From contig JAKZMJ010000032.1 in assembly GCA_030491005.1 (NCBI GenBank), positions 124,001 through 188,000 on the forward strand: 64,000 bases of DNA, written 5' to 3'. Source of the stretch: Sulfurospirillum sp. Lineage in GTDB: Bacteria; Campylobacterota; Campylobacteria; Campylobacterales; Arcobacteraceae. The notes beneath the pieces were generated by a model that saw only the letters and a list, made by a program, of their open reading frames with translations, was not told where the DNA came from and ran no database searches. Position 1 is the first letter of the stretch, and each line of letters starts with the position of its first letter. Position numbers and translations under genes: made by a program. This document shows, in pieces, positions 15,125 through 24,093 of the stretch.

Positions 15125-17752
15125 ATGAATGAGAAATATGAACCGTCAAAAATAGAAAAACTTTTTTATGATATATGGGAAGAGAGAAATTATTTTGAAA
15201 TTGATGGGAATAAATCTATTCAAGAAAAAGATAAATATTTTTCACTTATGATGCCACCACCAAATGTAACAGGAAATTTACATATGGGACATGCTCTAAC
15301 ATTTACACTGCAAGATATAATTACCCGTTATAAAAGAATGGACGGTTTTAAAACTTTATGGCAACCAGGAATTGATCATGCAGGAATTGCTACACAAAAT
15401 ATAGTTGAAAAACAATTACTTCAAGAAGGAACAACAAAAGAAGAGTTAGGAAGAGAAAAGTTTTTAAAAAGAACTTGGGAATGGAAAGAGTTTTCTGGAA
15501 GTAATATTTTTCATCAGATGAAAAAATTAGGAATTAGTCCTGCATGGAGTCGTTCTAGGTTCACTTTAGATGATGGTTTAAAAGAATCTGTAAAAAAAGC
15601 TTTTGTTGAACTTTATAATCAAGGTTTAATCACACAAAATAATTATATGGTAAATTGGTGTACTCATGATGGTGCTTTATCAGACATAGAAGTTGAACAT
15701 CAAGAAATAAAAGGCAAATTATATCATATGACTTATAAGTTTGCTAATAAAGATGGGTATATACAAGTAGCAACAACAAGACCAGAAACATATTTTGGTG
15801 ATACTGCTATTATGGTACATCCTGATGATGAAAGATATAAAGATATTATAGGACAAGATGTTATTTTACCTTTAAGCAATAGAGTTATTAAAATAATTGC
15901 AGATGAATATGTGGATATGGGTTTTGGAACGGGTATAGTTAAAGTCACACCAGCTCATGATCAAAATGATTATGAAATTGGACAAAGACATAACTTAGAC
16001 TTTATAAAAGTTTTTGATGAAAAGGGTATTTTAAATGAATACGCAGGAGAGTTTCAAGGACAAGAACGATTAAAAGCACGAGATGCTATTGTAAAAAAAT
16101 TACAAGAATTAGGTCATATTGTCAAAATTGAAGAACATACTCATCAAATAGGACATTGTTATAGATGTAAAAATATAGTTGAACCATTTATTTCAACACA
16201 ATGGTTTGTTGATAAAAGTATTGCAAAATCTAGTATAGATAAAACATATAAAGGATTAACTAAGTTTTTCCCTGCACATTGGATTAATTCTTATAAGGCT
16301 TGGATGAATGATTTAAGACCTTGGTGCATATCAAGACAATTATGGTGGGGGCATAGAATCCCTGTTTTTACTTGTAATTCTTGTAATAATGAATGGGCAG
16401 ATCAAAATGACATTCCTGATGCTTGTCCTAAATGTGCAAAAAAAGACTATACACAAGATCCAGATGTTTTAGATACATGGTTTTCTTCAGCTTTATGGTC
16501 ATTCTCACCACTTGGTTGGGGTAATAATAATAAATTAGAAGATAAATATAATGATACAGATTTAAGTGAATTTTATCCAAATTCTTTACTAATTACTGGT
16601 TTTGATATTATATTCTTTTGGGTTGCACGAATGATGATGATGGGAGATTATTTTAAAAAGGAATTACCATTTAAACATATTTATATGCATGCACTAGTTC
16701 GCGATGAAACTGGTGCTAAAATGTCAAAATCAAAAGGTAATGTAATTGATCCTTTAATTATGGTTGAAGAATTTTCAGCTGATATTGTTAGATTTTCACT
16801 TGCTTATTTAGCTGTGCAAGGTAGAGATATAAAACTTGCTAAAAATCATCTTGAATTATATAGAAATTTTACAAACAAATTTTATAATGCAGCTAATTAT
16901 TTGCAATTAAATGTAAAATTTTTCCCAGATTTAAAAGACATAGAAGTTAAAACACCTTTGGGTTTACATATCTTAAGTAAATTAGCAAATGCAATTGCAG
17001 ATATAAGAAAAACTCTTGATGTGTACAAGTTCAATGAAAGTGCCTTGCACTTATATAAGTTTGTATGGAATGAATTTTGTGATTGGGGTATTGAATATTC
17101 TAAAGCATCAAAAGATTCTATTGTTGAGCTTGGTGCAATATTTAAAGAAACATTAAAATTAACTTCACCTTTTATGCCATTTATTTCTGAGTATTTATAT
17201 CATAAACTTTCAAATACTTCTTTAGAAGAGTCAAACTCAATTATGATTATGAATTATCCTAAAATTAATAATTATGTAAAAAACTATCCCAAAATTGATG
17301 CAATGTTTGAGCTTATAGAAGAAAGTATAGTATCTATACGAAGAGCAAAAGTACTTTTAAATAAAGCAAATGCAAAGATTGATCAAGCATATGTAAAAAT
17401 GGATACTGCAATTGATGAAGATATAGCAAGACCATTTATTCAACAATTAGCAAAAGTTAAAAATATAGTATTTGTTCAAAATAAAATTGAAAATTGTATT
17501 ACAGAGGTATCTTCTAATTTAGAAGTTTATATTCAAAAAGATGAAATGAATATGAATGATATTATTGCTAAATTAGAAAAACAAAAAGACAAAACACAAA
17601 AAGAATATGATAAATTATATGCACTATTAGCAAATAAAAATTTTGTTAAGAATGCACCAAAGAATGTAATAAAAACTAATGAAGTATCATTAAAAGAAAT
17701 TAATAAGAAATTAGATAAAATTAATACTGAGTTAGAGTCTTTAAAGGATTAA
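15125..17752 (+). CDS. valS: Valyl-tRNA synthetase
   Basis: An 875-residue class I aminoacyl-tRNA synthetase that charges tRNA-Val. The HIGH-type motif is PPPNVTGNLHMGHAL (HMGH at 53-56), the KMSKS loop is at 532-536 within GAKMSKSKGN, and the editing domain (about 190-340, with TTRPETYFGD and HPDD) removes mischarged threonine. A zinc-type cluster CNSCNNEW...CPKC is visible near 420-440. The last 70 residues form the ValS-specific coiled coil. Length is normal. It ends 1 base before the end of the convergent unknown gene, with no terminator between. Confidence 0.97.
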   Translation: MNEKYEPSKIEKLFYDIWEERNYFEIDGNKSIQEKDKYFSLMMPPPNVTGNLHMGHALTFTLQDIITRYKRMDGFKTLWQPGIDHAGIATQNIVEKQLLQEGTTKEELGREKFLKRTWEWKEFSGSNIFHQMKKLGISPAWSRSRFTLDDGLKESVKKAFVELYNQGLITQNNYMVNWCTHDGALSDIEVEHQEIKGKLYHMTYKFANKDGYIQVATTRPETYFGDTAIMVHPDDERYKDIIGQDVILPLSNRVIKIIADEYVDMGFGTGIVKVTPAHDQNDYEIGQRHNLDFIKVFDEKGILNEYAGEFQGQERLKARDAIVKKLQELGHIVKIEEHTHQIGHCYRCKNIVEPFISTQWFVDKSIAKSSIDKTYKGLTKFFPAHWINSYKAWMNDLRPWCISRQLWWGHRIPVFTCNSCNNEWADQNDIPDACPKCAKKDYTQDPDVLDTWFSSALWSFSPLGWGNNNKLEDKYNDTDLSEFYPNSLLITGFDIIFFWVARMMMMGDYFKKELPFKHIYMHALVRDETGAKMSKSKGNVIDPLIMVEEFSADIVRFSLAYLAVQGRDIKLAKNHLELYRNFTNKFYNAANYLQLNVKFFPDLKDIEVKTPLGLHILSKLANAIADIRKTLDVYKFNESALHLYKFVWNEFCDWGIEYSKASKDSIVELGAIFKETLKLTSPFMPFISEYLYHKLSNTSLEESNSIMIMNYPKINNYVKNYPKIDAMFELIEESIVSIRRAKVLLNKANAKIDQAYVKMDTAIDEDIARPFIQQLAKVKNIVFVQNKIENCITEVSSNLEVYIQKDEMNMNDIIAKLEKQKDKTQKEYDKLYALLANKNFVKNAPKNVIKTNEVSLKEINKKLDKINTELESLKD

Positions 17753-17753
17753 T

Positions 17754-18500
17754 TTATTCATAATAACTAATAACAGGAGTATGACCTTCAAAAGATTTTT
17801 TTAAAGCAGAACTTATTGAATTCTTGAACTTAGCATTTTGTACAGGACTTGAAAATTGTAAATGTAAGATGGCACCATCTTGTGATTTTTCTTTTTTATA
17901 TACGAATACAACTTTTTTACCCAAACCAGTAATTTTATCAAAAATTGCTTTTGCATACTCTTTTATATAAGGAAACTCTTTTGCACTAATTTTTTCTCCC
18001 CATGCAAATAATATAAACTTTCCATTTGGTATAAAATTTTGTACATCAATATACATTATATCTCTTACAAATTCTGTGTTTTGAGACGAATTATAAACTT
18101 CCAAATCGTTATTAAACTTCATTAAAAGTTGTGAAGCATCAATGTTTTTTTCATTTAAGTTGAATAAATTTTTTATTTCAACAATTTTACCTTTATATTT
18201 ATTTTTCATGGCATGTTTAAAAACTGTAATATAAGTTTCAACTTTTAATTCTATTAATTCATCAAAATTATTAAAATTTTGATCTAGTAAAAATTTTTGT
18301 GAATCAAAATCAATAGGAGTTATCATAGGATTATATATAATAATCGTACCAATTATATTTCTCTTTTTATTTTTATTATTGTTTATTAATTTCTGTAATT
18401 CTTTTCCATTAATATTTTCATCTTCAAGTGGAAAATATAAGTAGCTTGAGCTTAGAAAGATTTCATTATATTTTGTTTGAATTATACCAAAATATTGCAT
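17754..18500 (-). CDS. Unknown protein with weak resemblance to DUF1643
   Basis: A 248-residue soluble protein I do not recognise with confidence. It has no signal peptide or membrane helix. Three spaced segments, GTIIIYNPM (about 51-59), IVEIKNLFNLN (about 105-115) and FILFAWGEKI (about 162-171), occur in the order and spacing of the NPS, NLF and AWG motifs of DUF1643 proteins, whose function is not established; this is only a visual match. The N-terminus (FGIIQTKYNEIFLSSSYLYFP) and the basic C-terminal half do not suggest an enzyme class. It follows argB on the same strand after 20 bases, so it is probably co-transcribed with argB and the diguanylate cyclase gene. Confidence 0.7.
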   Translation of the reverse strand: MQYFGIIQTKYNEIFLSSSYLYFPLEDENINGKELQKLINNNKNKKRNIIGTIIIYNPMITPIDFDSQKFLLDQNFNNFDELIELKVETYITVFKHAMKNKYKGKIVEIKNLFNLNEKNIDASQLLMKFNNDLEVYNSSQNTEFVRDIMYIDVQNFIPNGKFILFAWGEKISAKEFPYIKEYAKAIFDKITGLGKKVVFVYKKEKSQDGAILHLQFSSPVQNAKFKNSISSALKKSFEGHTPVISYYE

Positions 18501-18520
18501 TTAGACCCTTTATTATTTAT

Positions 18521-19420
18521 TTAAATATTTATTAGATTTTTTATATCTATATCATTATTAGGATTATTCTTTTGTAAAAATTGTGTTCCAATTCCAGTAC
18601 TTGTTAATAATTCTAATAAAATTGAGTGTTCTACTCTTCCATCTATTATATGTGCTTTAGTTACACCATTATAAATGGCTTCTATACAAGCATCTACTTT
18701 TGGTATCATACCTTTGTTAATCGTTCCATCATCTTTATATCTTTGTACATCTAGCTTATCTAATGAAGTTAATAATACTTTATCTTTATTTAAAACACCA
18801 ATTGTATCAGTTAGGTAAATAACTTTTTGAGCTTTAAGTTTTGAAGCTATTTTTGATGCTGCAAAATCTGCATTTATATTAAATCCTGGGTGATTTAGCT
18901 CTTTAGCATCTGCAATAGGAGCAATTACAGGAATAAAGCCTTGTTTGATTAAACTATGTATTATATTTTCATTTATATCTATAATTGTACCCGTAAATCC
19001 AAACTTACCATCTTCTTTTGGAATGGCTTGTATTATTTGTGAATCTTTTCCTGATAGTCCAATTGCTTTTGCTCCTTGATGATTAAGTAAGGATGTTAGA
19101 TTCTTATTAATTTCACCTGATAAAACCATTTCAACTACTTTCATAGTTTCCTTTGAAGTTACTCTATGCCCATCTATAAATTCAGAACTGATATTAAGTT
19201 TTGTTAAAAGTTCACTTATCTTAGCCCCACCTCCATGAACAATAACGGGTTTTATTCCTAATAAAGACAATAATACAATATCTTGTGCAAATTTCTCTTG
19301 TAAAATAGGTGATGTTTGTGCTGAACCACCATATTTAATAACAATAATTTTATTATAATATTGTTTGATATATGGAATGGCATCAAGTAAGGTTTGAACC
19401 TTATTTAGTTTATCTTGCAT
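18521..19420 (-). CDS. argB: Acetylglutamate kinase
   Basis: A 299-residue amino-acid kinase that phosphorylates N-acetylglutamate, the second step of arginine synthesis. The phosphate-binding glycine loops VIKYGGSAQ (about 28-36) and VHGGGAKI (about 61-68) and the substrate segment HPGFNINADFAA are intact, as is the C-terminal DGRVEHSILLELLT stretch typical of ArgB. Length is normal. It stands 27 bases after the diguanylate cyclase gene on the same strand. No other arg genes are present in the window. Confidence 0.95.
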   Translation of the reverse strand: MQDKLNKVQTLLDAIPYIKQYYNKIIVIKYGGSAQTSPILQEKFAQDIVLLSLLGIKPVIVHGGGAKISELLTKLNISSEFIDGHRVTSKETMKVVEMVLSGEINKNLTSLLNHQGAKAIGLSGKDSQIIQAIPKEDGKFGFTGTIIDINENIIHSLIKQGFIPVIAPIADAKELNHPGFNINADFAASKIASKLKAQKVIYLTDTIGVLNKDKVLLTSLDKLDVQRYKDDGTINKGMIPKVDACIEAIYNGVTKAHIIDGRVEHSILLELLTSTGIGTQFLQKNNPNNDIDIKNLINI

Positions 19421-19447
19421 TTTTATCCTTAGCTAAATTATCAATTT

Positions 19448-21298
19448 TTATGATAAAAGCTTATCAGAAAAACTTACTATTTTATTTCGTCCAGTATTTT
19501 TGGCTTTATATAAAGCAAGATCAGCATATTTAATACAAGTAGTAAAATTTTCATTATCTTGTGGATATAAAGAAGTTCCAATACTTATTGTTTTTTGAAT
19601 ATAAGTATTACCTACTGGAATTTTTTTATTTTGAAGACTATCTTTTATTTTGTTTGAAACTTGTAAAATAAAACTTGAATCACAATTATATAATAAAACT
19701 AAAAACTCTTCTCCCCCATATCTAATAACAACATCAGAGTTTCTTATATTTTCGATTAAAGTTTTTGAGACTATTTTAATTACTTCATCTCCAATATCAT
19801 GACCATGAGTATCGTTAACTTCTTTAAAGTGATCAATATCAATTAGTAAAAGACCAAATAAAATATTCGCTCTATTAATTTGGTGTTGGATTTTTGGAAT
19901 TGAATAATCAAGATATTTTCTATTATATAAGCCAGTTAAAGAATCAGTTTGTGCATTGTTTTCCAAAACTTTCATCAGTTTTTTACTAACAATAACAGTT
20001 TTTGCCGCATCCACATAATCTGCTATATAGGGGACTACTTCTCTAATTTTTGTATTTTCTTCTTTATTATTAGTATTAATAGATATGATTAAATCTAGTT
20101 CATTTGATATAGAATAAGGAATACAAAAATAATTAAAATCAGGATTATTATTTTCACAAGAAGAGCAAATATCTTTAAATTGTTTTGAATCAACAATGGT
20201 ATTTGTACGATCAGCCCTACATCCTGTTTCAAGTACATTACAATATAGTTTATTTTCTACAAATACAGAAGAAACACTCTCATTCATAGTATCTGCTTCA
20301 AATATATTAAAATCTTTTAAGCCTAATCTTTTTTTTAAGACATTTGCTAGGCGTTTATAAATTTCTTCTAAAGTTTTGTCATGTTCAATTGTTTTTCTAA
20401 ATTTATAAATATCTGATAATCTATCAATAGTATTTTTTACATTTAATAATCTATCTTTTTTTACACTTTTATTATGAGATAAGAAAATAGATATTTTGTT
20501 ATCAATTGCATCTAAAGTTTCTTCTAGTTTTTCAAGTAAATCATTTATCCAAGATGCAACTTCTTTTAATTCTTTTCCTTTACTATTTGTAATTCTATGT
20601 GAATAATCTCCATTTTGTGCCTTATTCATTGCGGTTTTTATAGATCCTAATAAGTTTAAAAAAGGAGTGATTAATATGTTAATTAAAATTATTACTAAAA
20701 TAATTAAGAAAGCTAAGACTAAAATTGTATTAGAAAGAATAGAAATACCCATATCCTTAACTTGATCAATGGATATTTCCATACTAATAGCACCCAAAGG
20801 TTCACCTTCTTTAGCGCCTTGATGACAAGATATACAATTAATTTTACCCTTACTTGAGGCAAGATAAGGAATAGTAATTCTATATGAGCTTTTTGAAAAT
20901 AAATTATCATTAATTACTTTCATTATTTTTCCAGTTTTTAAGACTTGTTTATCTATATCATCTCTTGGAATTTCATTATTATCACCCTTTCCATATTCTT
21001 TTATAACTGCATCACTTCTACTTAACCAAATCTTATTTATATTTGGAATATCTTCTAGTTGAGCTAAAAATAACTCTCTATCCTTAATAGCTCCTGATAA
21101 CATCTGAGAAGTTAAGGAATGCCTTATTGTAAGAGCTAATGCTTGTGCATTATTATCAATACTTTTTATTCCATATTCTTTAAAAGAGTAGGTGATATTA
21201 AAAAGTAAGAATAAAAACATTGTTGTTAAGATCGATACAACAAATATAATAATTTTATTTTTGGCATTCATATAAACATCCTTAAATTTTGTAAACAT
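19448..21298 (-). CDS. Membrane diguanylate cyclase with periplasmic haem c site and HAMP domain
   Basis: A 616-residue cyclic di-GMP synthase. Two membrane helices (about 16-35 and 189-211) enclose a periplasmic sensor region that contains C155-I-S-C158-H159, a CxxCH motif for covalent haem, within a DUF3365-like setting (CHQGAKEGEPLGAISMEI). A HAMP segment follows (about 211-262), then a GAF-like region (300-440) with five cysteines at 353, 360, 378, 381 and 392, and the GGDEF domain with GGEEF at 528-532. An RNSD at 519-522, five residues before GGEEF, is a complete inhibitory site. Redox, gas or haem ligand sensing is inferred. It heads a likely operon with argB. Confidence 0.9.
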   Translation of the reverse strand: MFTKFKDVYMNAKNKIIIFVVSILTTMFLFLLFNITYSFKEYGIKSIDNNAQALALTIRHSLTSQMLSGAIKDRELFLAQLEDIPNINKIWLSRSDAVIKEYGKGDNNEIPRDDIDKQVLKTGKIMKVINDNLFSKSSYRITIPYLASSKGKINCISCHQGAKEGEPLGAISMEISIDQVKDMGISILSNTILVLAFLIILVIILINILITPFLNLLGSIKTAMNKAQNGDYSHRITNSKGKELKEVASWINDLLEKLEETLDAIDNKISIFLSHNKSVKKDRLLNVKNTIDRLSDIYKFRKTIEHDKTLEEIYKRLANVLKKRLGLKDFNIFEADTMNESVSSVFVENKLYCNVLETGCRADRTNTIVDSKQFKDICSSCENNNPDFNYFCIPYSISNELDLIISINTNNKEENTKIREVVPYIADYVDAAKTVIVSKKLMKVLENNAQTDSLTGLYNRKYLDYSIPKIQHQINRANILFGLLLIDIDHFKEVNDTHGHDIGDEVIKIVSKTLIENIRNSDVVIRYGGEEFLVLLYNCDSSFILQVSNKIKDSLQNKKIPVGNTYIQKTISIGTSLYPQDNENFTTCIKYADLALYKAKNTGRNKIVSFSDKLLS

Positions 21299-21313
21299 TA
21301 TAGTAAAATAAAT

Positions 21314-21347
21314 AGTATTATAATACTTAATTTAGTATTATAATACT
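21314..21347 (+). promoter_or_regulatory. Two tandem 14-bp palindromes at the addA start
   Basis: AGTATTATAATACT occurs twice, at 21314-21327 and 21334-21347, with 20 bases from centre to centre (about two helical turns). The second ends directly at the addA ATG. Each contains TATAAT, so each is both a candidate operator and a -10 box. No Shine-Dalgarno sequence stands before the ATG. Confidence 0.6.
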
Positions 21348-24080
21348 ATGAAACAGTATTTAGCATTAAAAGCTAGTGCAGGAAGTGGTAAAACTTTCGC
21401 ATTAACTATAAGATATATTAGCTTATTATTAAAAGGAGCTTCTTCAAAAGAGATTCTAAGCCTAACCTTTACAAACAAATCAGCAAATGAGATGAATGAT
21501 AGAATTTATCGTACATTACTTAGCTTAGGTGATGATGAAACTTACTTGCAGGGCATTATAAAAGAATCTAAGCTTAGTAAAAATGAAATTTTATGTAAAA
21601 AACAGCTACTTATAGAAGATTTTACAAGTTCTCATTTATCAATATTTACTATAGATAAATTTATAAATAAAATATTAAGAGAATTTTCTGGATATCTTGG
21701 TATTTCTGATGATTTTGAGATTAAAGAAGATGATGTTCAAAGTCTTAGTATAAAATTCTTGGTCTCTTTAAATCATCATAACTTTAATAAATTAATTACT
21801 TATTCTCATTTTGCAAAGAAAAAGTTTACTTCACTTTTTACTTTATTTAAAATTTTACTAGAAAAAAATGAACAAATTACGATAATAAATATTGATGAAA
21901 ATCTGATAAGTTTACAAAAAGAACAAGTGCTATCAAGTGCTTATAAAATTAAAGAATTTGTATTAAATTGTACTAGTGCAAGTGCCAGTGCAAAAAAAGC
22001 AGTTAATTTTGATAGTTTTGATACTTTAATAATAAAAACATGGTTAATAAAACAGACATTAAGTGAATATTCATACTTTAAAAAGTTCTCTAATGAATTA
22101 TTAGAACTTAATTTTATTTCTTTAAAAGAAGAATTAAACATATATTATAAATTACAATCTTCATATAATTTAAGTAAATTATATGAACTATATATTTTAT
22201 TTAAAAATTATAAAATAAAATACAATAAAGAAAAAAATGTTCTAACTTTTAGTGATGTATCTAATTTAGTACTTGAATTATTAAGTAAGAGTATAAATAA
22301 AGATTTTTTATATTTTAGGCTAGATACACAATATTCTCATATATTAATAGATGAGTTTCAAGATACTTCGATGTTACAATATCAAATATTGAAACCTATA
22401 ATTAACGAAATTTTATCAGGACAAGTTCAGGACAATAAATCATTTTTTTATGTAGGAGATACCAAGCAATCAATTTATCGTTTTAGAGGGGGAAGGAGAG
22501 AATTATTTGATTATGTTTATAAAGCAAATCCTATGATACATTGCGATATTTTAAATACAAATTATAGGTCTTGTGATAATATAATATCTTATGTAAATTC
22601 TTTATTTATTAAACTAAATAATTATGAATATTTTGAACAAAAATCAATTCATAAAAATGGATATCTTAGAGTTATTGAAGATTCTAATTTTGAAAATGAA
22701 GATAAATTTGAAACATTAGCAAAAGAAATATCTGTTTTATTAAAAAATGGTGTTAATTTTAATGATATAGCAATACTTACATATACAAATTCAGATGTTT
22801 TAAATATTTATTCATATTTAAAGCATAAGTTTCCAAGTCTTAAAATTTCAACAGAAATGACTTCTAAGTTAATTAACCAAGCTAATATAAAAGTAATTAT
22901 CAATGCAGTAAAATATTTATATTTTAAAGAAGATTTTTATAAGGAAAGTATAAATGCACTTATAAATAAGAAACCTTTAAGTAGCTTAATTTTAGATTTA
23001 AATATTAAGAAAACAAGTATAAAAAACTTAATTTTTGAAATTGCAACAATATTAAATGTTATGGATGATAATGTTGTAAAACTTATTGAAATATCTTTTT
23101 GTTTTAAAAATATACTTGATTTTGTTTATGAAGTTGATAAATTAGATGAGGTAATGGTAAATAATGAGAAACAAGGTCTTCAATTATTAACAATATTTAA
23201 ATCAAAAGGTTTAGAGTTTCATACAGTTATATATATAGATAGAATAAAAAAGAAAAATTCAAATAAAGATCTTATTTTATTTGAATATGATAACTTAAAA
23301 TTAAAAAATACTTATTATAAAATACCACAAATGCAATACCATAATGAAAATTATGAAAAAGCAATACAAAAAGAAAAAAACTTAGAATTAGAAGATGAAT
23401 TAAATATATTATATGTAGCAATGACGAGGGCAAAAAAAAATATGATTATTCTTAAAAAACAAAAAAACTCTGTATTTGATTTATTGGATATGAAAAATAT
23501 TGAAATTGGTAATATTGAGAAAAGTGAAAGCACCAATATAATTAATGACAAAATTGAAAAAATACAATATAAAGCAATAAATTTAGGAATACAAGACAAG
23601 CCTATAAGTACAGAAGAAGATATAAAAGAGTACTCCTTACATGCGAAATATTTCGGACTAGCCTTGCATTATTTTTTAGAAATGCTAAGTGAATTTACAA
23701 AGCAAAATGTAGATAACAATATTCATTTACTTAAAAATAGGTATTCTTCATATTTAGATGATGTTGATTTTTTAGATATACAAAATAGAAGTATGAATTT
23801 AATTAATAATAATATATTTCAAAACTTACTTAAAGGTGCAAGTTTTACATGTGAACAATCTTTGCTTTATGATAATAAAATTAAGATTATAGATTTGTTA
23901 TTGTACAAAGATTTTACTTATTATATTTTTGATTATAAAACTACTAAAGATGAATTAGAAGAACATATCATTCAAGTACAAGAATATAAAAAAGCTATTC
24001 AAAAGATTTTTAATACAAATAAGGTTATTTCTTATATTATCTATTTAAGTAAAAATGATGTAAAATTAAAAGAAGTATAA
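21348..24080 (+). CDS. addA: RecB/AddA-type helicase-nuclease
   Basis: A 910-residue UvrD-family helicase fused to a RecB-type nuclease, the AddA-like subunit that resects double-strand breaks for RecA loading. Helicase motifs are clear: Walker A ASAGSGKT (9-16), LIDEFQDTS around D335, YVGDTKQSIYRFRGG, the NYRS motif, FKSKGLEFHTVIYID, and LYVAMTRAKKN. The C-terminal nuclease motif IDLLLYKDF...FDYKTTK is near 849-867 with the usual D and DxK residues. It is rather short for AddA but within the Campylobacterota range. Its partner AddB is not in the window. The start codon is fixed by the Walker A position, only 8 residues from the N-terminus. Confidence 0.9.
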   Translation: MKQYLALKASAGSGKTFALTIRYISLLLKGASSKEILSLTFTNKSANEMNDRIYRTLLSLGDDETYLQGIIKESKLSKNEILCKKQLLIEDFTSSHLSIFTIDKFINKILREFSGYLGISDDFEIKEDDVQSLSIKFLVSLNHHNFNKLITYSHFAKKKFTSLFTLFKILLEKNEQITIINIDENLISLQKEQVLSSAYKIKEFVLNCTSASASAKKAVNFDSFDTLIIKTWLIKQTLSEYSYFKKFSNELLELNFISLKEELNIYYKLQSSYNLSKLYELYILFKNYKIKYNKEKNVLTFSDVSNLVLELLSKSINKDFLYFRLDTQYSHILIDEFQDTSMLQYQILKPIINEILSGQVQDNKSFFYVGDTKQSIYRFRGGRRELFDYVYKANPMIHCDILNTNYRSCDNIISYVNSLFIKLNNYEYFEQKSIHKNGYLRVIEDSNFENEDKFETLAKEISVLLKNGVNFNDIAILTYTNSDVLNIYSYLKHKFPSLKISTEMTSKLINQANIKVIINAVKYLYFKEDFYKESINALINKKPLSSLILDLNIKKTSIKNLIFEIATILNVMDDNVVKLIEISFCFKNILDFVYEVDKLDEVMVNNEKQGLQLLTIFKSKGLEFHTVIYIDRIKKKNSNKDLILFEYDNLKLKNTYYKIPQMQYHNENYEKAIQKEKNLELEDELNILYVAMTRAKKNMIILKKQKNSVFDLLDMKNIEIGNIEKSESTNIINDKIEKIQYKAINLGIQDKPISTEEDIKEYSLHAKYFGLALHYFLEMLSEFTKQNVDNNIHLLKNRYSSYLDDVDFLDIQNRSMNLINNNIFQNLLKGASFTCEQSLLYDNKIKIIDLLLYKDFTYYIFDYKTTKDELEEHIIQVQEYKKAIQKIFNTNKVISYIIYLSKNDVKLKEV

Positions 24081-24093
24081 GAATACGTTTAAA

